DNA from: Lonicera japonica
Taxonomy: Eukaryota; Streptophyta; Magnoliopsida; Dipsacales; Caprifoliaceae
Length of the DNA: 64,000 nucleotides
Assembly (NCBI GenBank): GCA_021464415.1
Contig: CM038469.1
Span: forward strand, 13,308,501 to 13,372,500
Direction of reading: 5' to 3'
Made by a program: the position numbers and the translations under genes. The notes below the pieces were generated by a model that did no database searches, was not told the DNA's origin, and worked only from the letters and a program-made list of their open reading frames with translations. Shown one piece after another: positions 60,290 through 64,000 of this stretch (the first letter of the stretch is position 1; each line of letters begins with the position of its first letter).

Positions 60290-61060
60290 CGAAGCACATG
60301 GTTTCTATACCGACCCTAAAATCCCGTTTTCCTATAAAGAAACGTTTTCTCTGGTTTCTTCGAAAGATTCTTTTAGGATTATAATGGCATTGATGGCGCA
60401 TTTCAATCTTTAGTTATATCAGTTGGATGTAAATACGGCGTTTTTCTATGATAACATTGATAAGACAATCTATATGGTGCAGCCATAAAACTTTATGGTG
60501 GGAGACCCAAAGAATATGTTTTGCAACTTAAGAAATCCATCTATGGGCTCAAGCAAGCATCTCGACAATGATATTTCAAGTTTCATCAAGTAATCATCTC
60601 ATTTAGTTTTAAGATGAATTTGGTCAATGATTGCATATATCATAAGTTCTGTGGGAGCAAGTATATTTTTCTAGTTTTATATGTCGATGACATTTTGCTT
60701 GCTAGCAACGATATAAGCATATTGTACGAAACTAAGAGATTTCTGACTAAGAATTTTGAGATGAAAGATCTTTGTGACGCCTCTTTTTGTTAGACATACA
60801 AAGACACCGAGATCGATCTCGGGGTACTTTAGGATTATCACAAAAGGGCTATATCAAAAAGGTTCTTAATAGATATGGCATGCAAAATTGTAAACCATGT
60901 GATACCCTTATGGCTAAACGAGATAAGTGTAGTTTCAGTCAGTGCCCTAAGAATGATTTTGAGGGAACGAAAATGCAAAAAATTCCTTATACATTAGTAG
61001 TAGGGAATCTAATGTATGCTCAAGTATGTACTCGTCCGGATATTGTGTACATTGTTGGGA
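60290..61060 (+). pseudogene. copia reverse transcriptase relic
   Basis: Frames in order carry SLVSSKDSFRIIMALMAHF, LYQLDVNTAFFYDN, IYMVQP, NFMVGDPKNMFC, the catalytic LYVDDILLASND, LRIRTLGLSQ-like text (GTLGLSQKGYIKKVLNRYGM) and KIPYTLVVGNLMYAQVCTRP. There are several stops and frameshifts. The YVDD motif survives. The sequence is cut at VYIVG by the gypsy LTR at 61061. Confidence 0.8.
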
Positions 61061-62720
61061 TGTAAAACAAACACTTAAGCAATTTAAGAATAGACCACTA
61101 GAAAGCAACAAAACGGGTCTAGCGTTATTTACAGAGAATAAAAGACTACATGCTCACATATCGGAGAACAGATCAGCTTGAGATCATTGGATATTATAGA
61201 AACCCCAATCCGTGACCCCCACAAGAACCTTAACGACTATCGCAAAGTATAGTTTTCGAAGTCCGGGCCCACCCCAGCACCCGAAACTGCCCTAAAGAGG
61301 TTTATTGGCCAAACAAACATGTTTCTAAGGAGGATTATCGCGTGACAAATCAGTATGTCGCTCGGCAATCTCTCTTATATTGCGCGATAAGTTCCTCAAA
61401 CACAGACCAACAACTTTCTGACAAATCAGTCTGTCAGAAGGGTCACTTTAGCCATTTGTCACGTGACATTGATCCAAATGTCGCACAACACTTACCTTTT
61501 CTAGAGAAATGTTGTGTGACAATCCCCCCCCCCAGCACTATAAATTGGCCAACACCTCCAAGGGTTCAAGGAGAGAACTAGGCATTTAAAAATTCCAAGC
61601 TTTCTACCTGATTTTCTGGTCTTTTATCAAGTATATTCCACGGTCGTCTTATTTCTGAAGAATTATCGAATCTATTCTCGACAATCGAAGTGTCTTGCTT
61701 TTGGCATCAAATTCTCAAAAATATCTGAAGAGGAAAAAGCTTATTATCAGTAGAGATCACTCTGCCATTTTATATTTTCTCTTTTATTATTATATTTCTC
61801 GTCGGAAATGTAAAGAAAGTCTTTTATAGTACTTAAAATTAGATATTTGTGTAATTGTTTTATTTCTGTTATTCCGTCCACATTTTATTTGAATAAACTT
61901 ATTGTCAAGTTACAAATAGTTTACCATTTTCTAAACAAGAAACCCTGATGAAATCATTTGCCAAAATCAGAAAAGTAAGTACATTATCTTCTGGACAAAC
62001 TAGGTTTTCAAAACCAGGATTAATTAAACTTACTTAGGAATTAATGCCGTTCATGTCCCGTCTTCCCTATAGACTGCGATATACCCGATAAAACTCCCCT
62101 TAACGAGTTCAAATTCCATATTGAATTAGTTCCGATAAGATCTGAACTTTTCCAAGATAATCAACACGAGAAAACTAGCATTGTTGTCAGAGGAATCAAT
62201 ACTAGAATACTTTCTTAAAAACTCAAAACATTAATTTTGTCATTTATAATACACTTTCAAAACCAAAACCATCAAATCGCGGAACATAAAGGTTTTTATT
62301 CATTTTCTCGTTTCCCAAAAGTAAGATTTCTTATTCAGGAAGTAGTAGACCGTTAGTAAAAGCATTCAAGTTTTATAACATAGAATAAACATATAAGACC
62401 ACTAAAGACCGAAATGGCGGAATGGGTGCTTAACACCTTCCCAAGCCGTAACATAGTTCCCGAACCATATAGAATCCTTGTTTCGTAGACAAACGTGTAA
62501 AGAAAGGCTTATCTGTAGCCTTTCCTATTACACAATCCCTTTTGTCCGTTTTCTCGTAAAATGTACTGGTGACTTTAAAACGAACCCATTTGCATTTAGA
62601 AATAGATAATAAGAAACTCCAACACCATAGAAGCAAATGGAACGACAGAATCCATTCCAACATTTCAGACGCCCAAACACGGGAAACGAGACATGGGAGT
62701 CGTATTTGCGGATTCTCACA
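61061..62720 (+). mobile_element. 5' LTR of a long-LTR gypsy element (1.66 kb)
   Basis: Starts tgtaaaacaaacac exactly where the copia relic stops and ends gattctcaca. It is followed by tggtaactctgctggagac, a form of the gypsy primer-binding site tggcgactctgctggggac. The element inserted into the dead copia sequence and continues to the window end. Confidence 0.7.
61539..61545 (+). promoter_or_regulatory. Probable LTR TATA box
   Basis: TATAAAT follows a run of ten C and the text agcac, within the LTR, and is a plausible core promoter for the element. Confidence 0.5.
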
Positions 62721-62721
62721 G

Positions 62722-62740
62722 TGGTAACTCTGCTGGAGAC
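62722..62740 (+). promoter_or_regulatory. gypsy primer-binding site
   Basis: tggtaactctgctggagac lies one base after the LTR end. Confidence 0.6.
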
Positions 62741-63482
62741 ATAAAAAACTAGGCTCTTATATGTGGACTTTAGTTTATTATTTGTTGAATATTTGCTTTT
62801 ACTGTTTTCCCTACTTATTTCCTATGTTAATTGATTATGAAGAAATCTTTTTATAAAAAAATGGAAGTTTTTCAAAAAACACATGATAAGATAATGATGT
62901 TTGTAAACCATACCTTTCAAACTTTTCACGCACGTCACAATTCATGCATTGGTTCTATGAGTGTGAAATTACCCCAAACCTTCTGAAGTATTATAAGTGA
63001 GTAGGGAGTTGGCTTGCTCGGGTCAACATAAGCCGAAAGTATTTACTTCTATTCTCCTTGGCCAAGTACGCCCCCAAGGTATATCGAGTGACGAGAACAC
63101 TCACGTACTCGGGAAGTTTATTTAAAGATTCTTGCACGTACCCGCCCCTGGGGTATATCGTAAGGTCTTGCCAAATAGGAGGGAGCTTGAAGTCTTAACC
63201 GCTCGTACAACTATGTTGCATATAAGATCGAGTTGGATAAAACACTTGTTAAACAGCCGTAAGGGATGTACCACCTTATGGCTTCCTTTGCACACTTTTT
63301 CAAAACCCAAGCCTTTTCTCAGTGATTTTCTTTAGTGGTTCTTTTGGTAAAAATTGAGACACACCATAGTCTTCCTTCATTTCCGCCACGTGGTTTCCTC
63401 TACAGCCCTAAACAACGACAATCTAGAAGGTTGGGTCGGTCGAGAACATACCGGAAGGTTAGTAAGGCCGAGCATATCCACA

Positions 63483-63710
63483 ATGACGGATGGACGTGAG
63501 AACCAAAAAATAAAGCAGAGCCTAGCTGAAGCATCAACAGTTCAACCAACCCTAGCTGAAATGCATCGTTTACTGATGACCGTTAGCAAGAATCTAACAA
63601 GCCTCACTACCAAGCAACAGAGCACCCGAATTCGAGTGGAAGAATTGTCAGCCAAACGAACTACATCACCGGGGTTTGAACGACTACCACCGAATCGAGA
63701 TCTGAACTAA
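63483..63710 (+). pseudogene. gag N-terminal fragment of the gypsy element
   Basis: A frame starting MTDGRENQKIKQSLAEA, with a helical stretch (LAEMHRLLMTVSKNLTSL), ends at TAA after RLPPNRDLN. The sequence on to 64000 still looks gag-like (MNQLRVVYAESVIPG and similar text) but in other frames. I judge it damaged, and it is cut by the window end. Confidence 0.5.
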
Positions 63711-64000
63711 GGGCAGTCATCACAAGTACTCTCCCTAGTCTAAAGAGCCAGCCCACAGTAAACGGGTCCTACCACAGCGAGTCCCATTCAAACCGACCCC
63801 CATAACCAAAATCGATGGGCCCCGGATTCAGGCCCCACTTATTAGCAACAAGAGCCCCTTATTATCTGGCCGTAACCCCAAGTCCAACCAGATTTTGACC
63901 CCCCCAACGAATACCCAGATATGAACCAACTCCGGGTAGTATATGCAGAATCAGTCATACCCGGGAACAGCCTAACGAGATATCGAAAGAGAGTGAAGAA

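Overview
The window looks like nuclear DNA of a eudicot plant. It is AT-rich, its genes are split by introns with plant-type splice sites, and it holds Ty1/copia and Ty3/gypsy LTR retrotransposons with plant-type primer-binding sites (initiator-Met tRNA in two of them), small inverted-repeat elements and tRNA-like SINE candidates. No bacterial or organellar gene set is present. I cannot name the species from the sequence.

Layout. 0-7 kb: two diverged direct copies of a non-coding segment (1-2480 and 5495-6750), each carrying different insertions. Between them lies a gypsy LTR relic whose antisense-side ORF (3599-4013) is broken. 7-11 kb: SINE candidates and a Tourist-like element split by a solo LTR. 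11.2-30 kb: two convergent patatin-like phospholipase pseudogenes (plus strand 11233-17020; minus strand about 22070-30021). A gypsy element (17507-22072) lies across the 3' end of the minus copy, and a copia element (23381-29509) sits in its first intron. Both have clean 5-bp target duplications. The plus copy has lost the exon with the catalytic Asp. The minus copy has lost the exon before it.

30-35 kb: small DNA elements, including one hAT-like element with an 8-bp target duplication. 35.1-38.9 kb and 50.9-55.0 kb: two direct tandem copies of a B3-domain (REM-type) gene with the same six-exon structure. The second reads as an intact 430-codon gene; the first has lost a splice acceptor and has a stop in the B3 domain. 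40.6-46.5 kb: a rearranged Ty3/gypsy element with a gag-integrase fusion ORF on its coding strand, a LOB/LBD-like ORF on the opposite strand, and a duplicated LTR-plus-flank block. 47-50 kb: two more DNA elements, one holding a foldback element. 55.4-64 kb: copia RNase H and RT relics, repeats, and the 5' part of a long-LTR gypsy element that runs off the end.

The only gene I would call probably functional is the B3 gene at 50917-54955. The rest is decaying host paralogues and transposable elements. The most informative points are the complementary exon losses in the patatin pair, the LBD-like antisense ORF in a gypsy element, the LTR-plus-flank duplication, and an LTR that appears to have absorbed a copy of its own primer-binding site.
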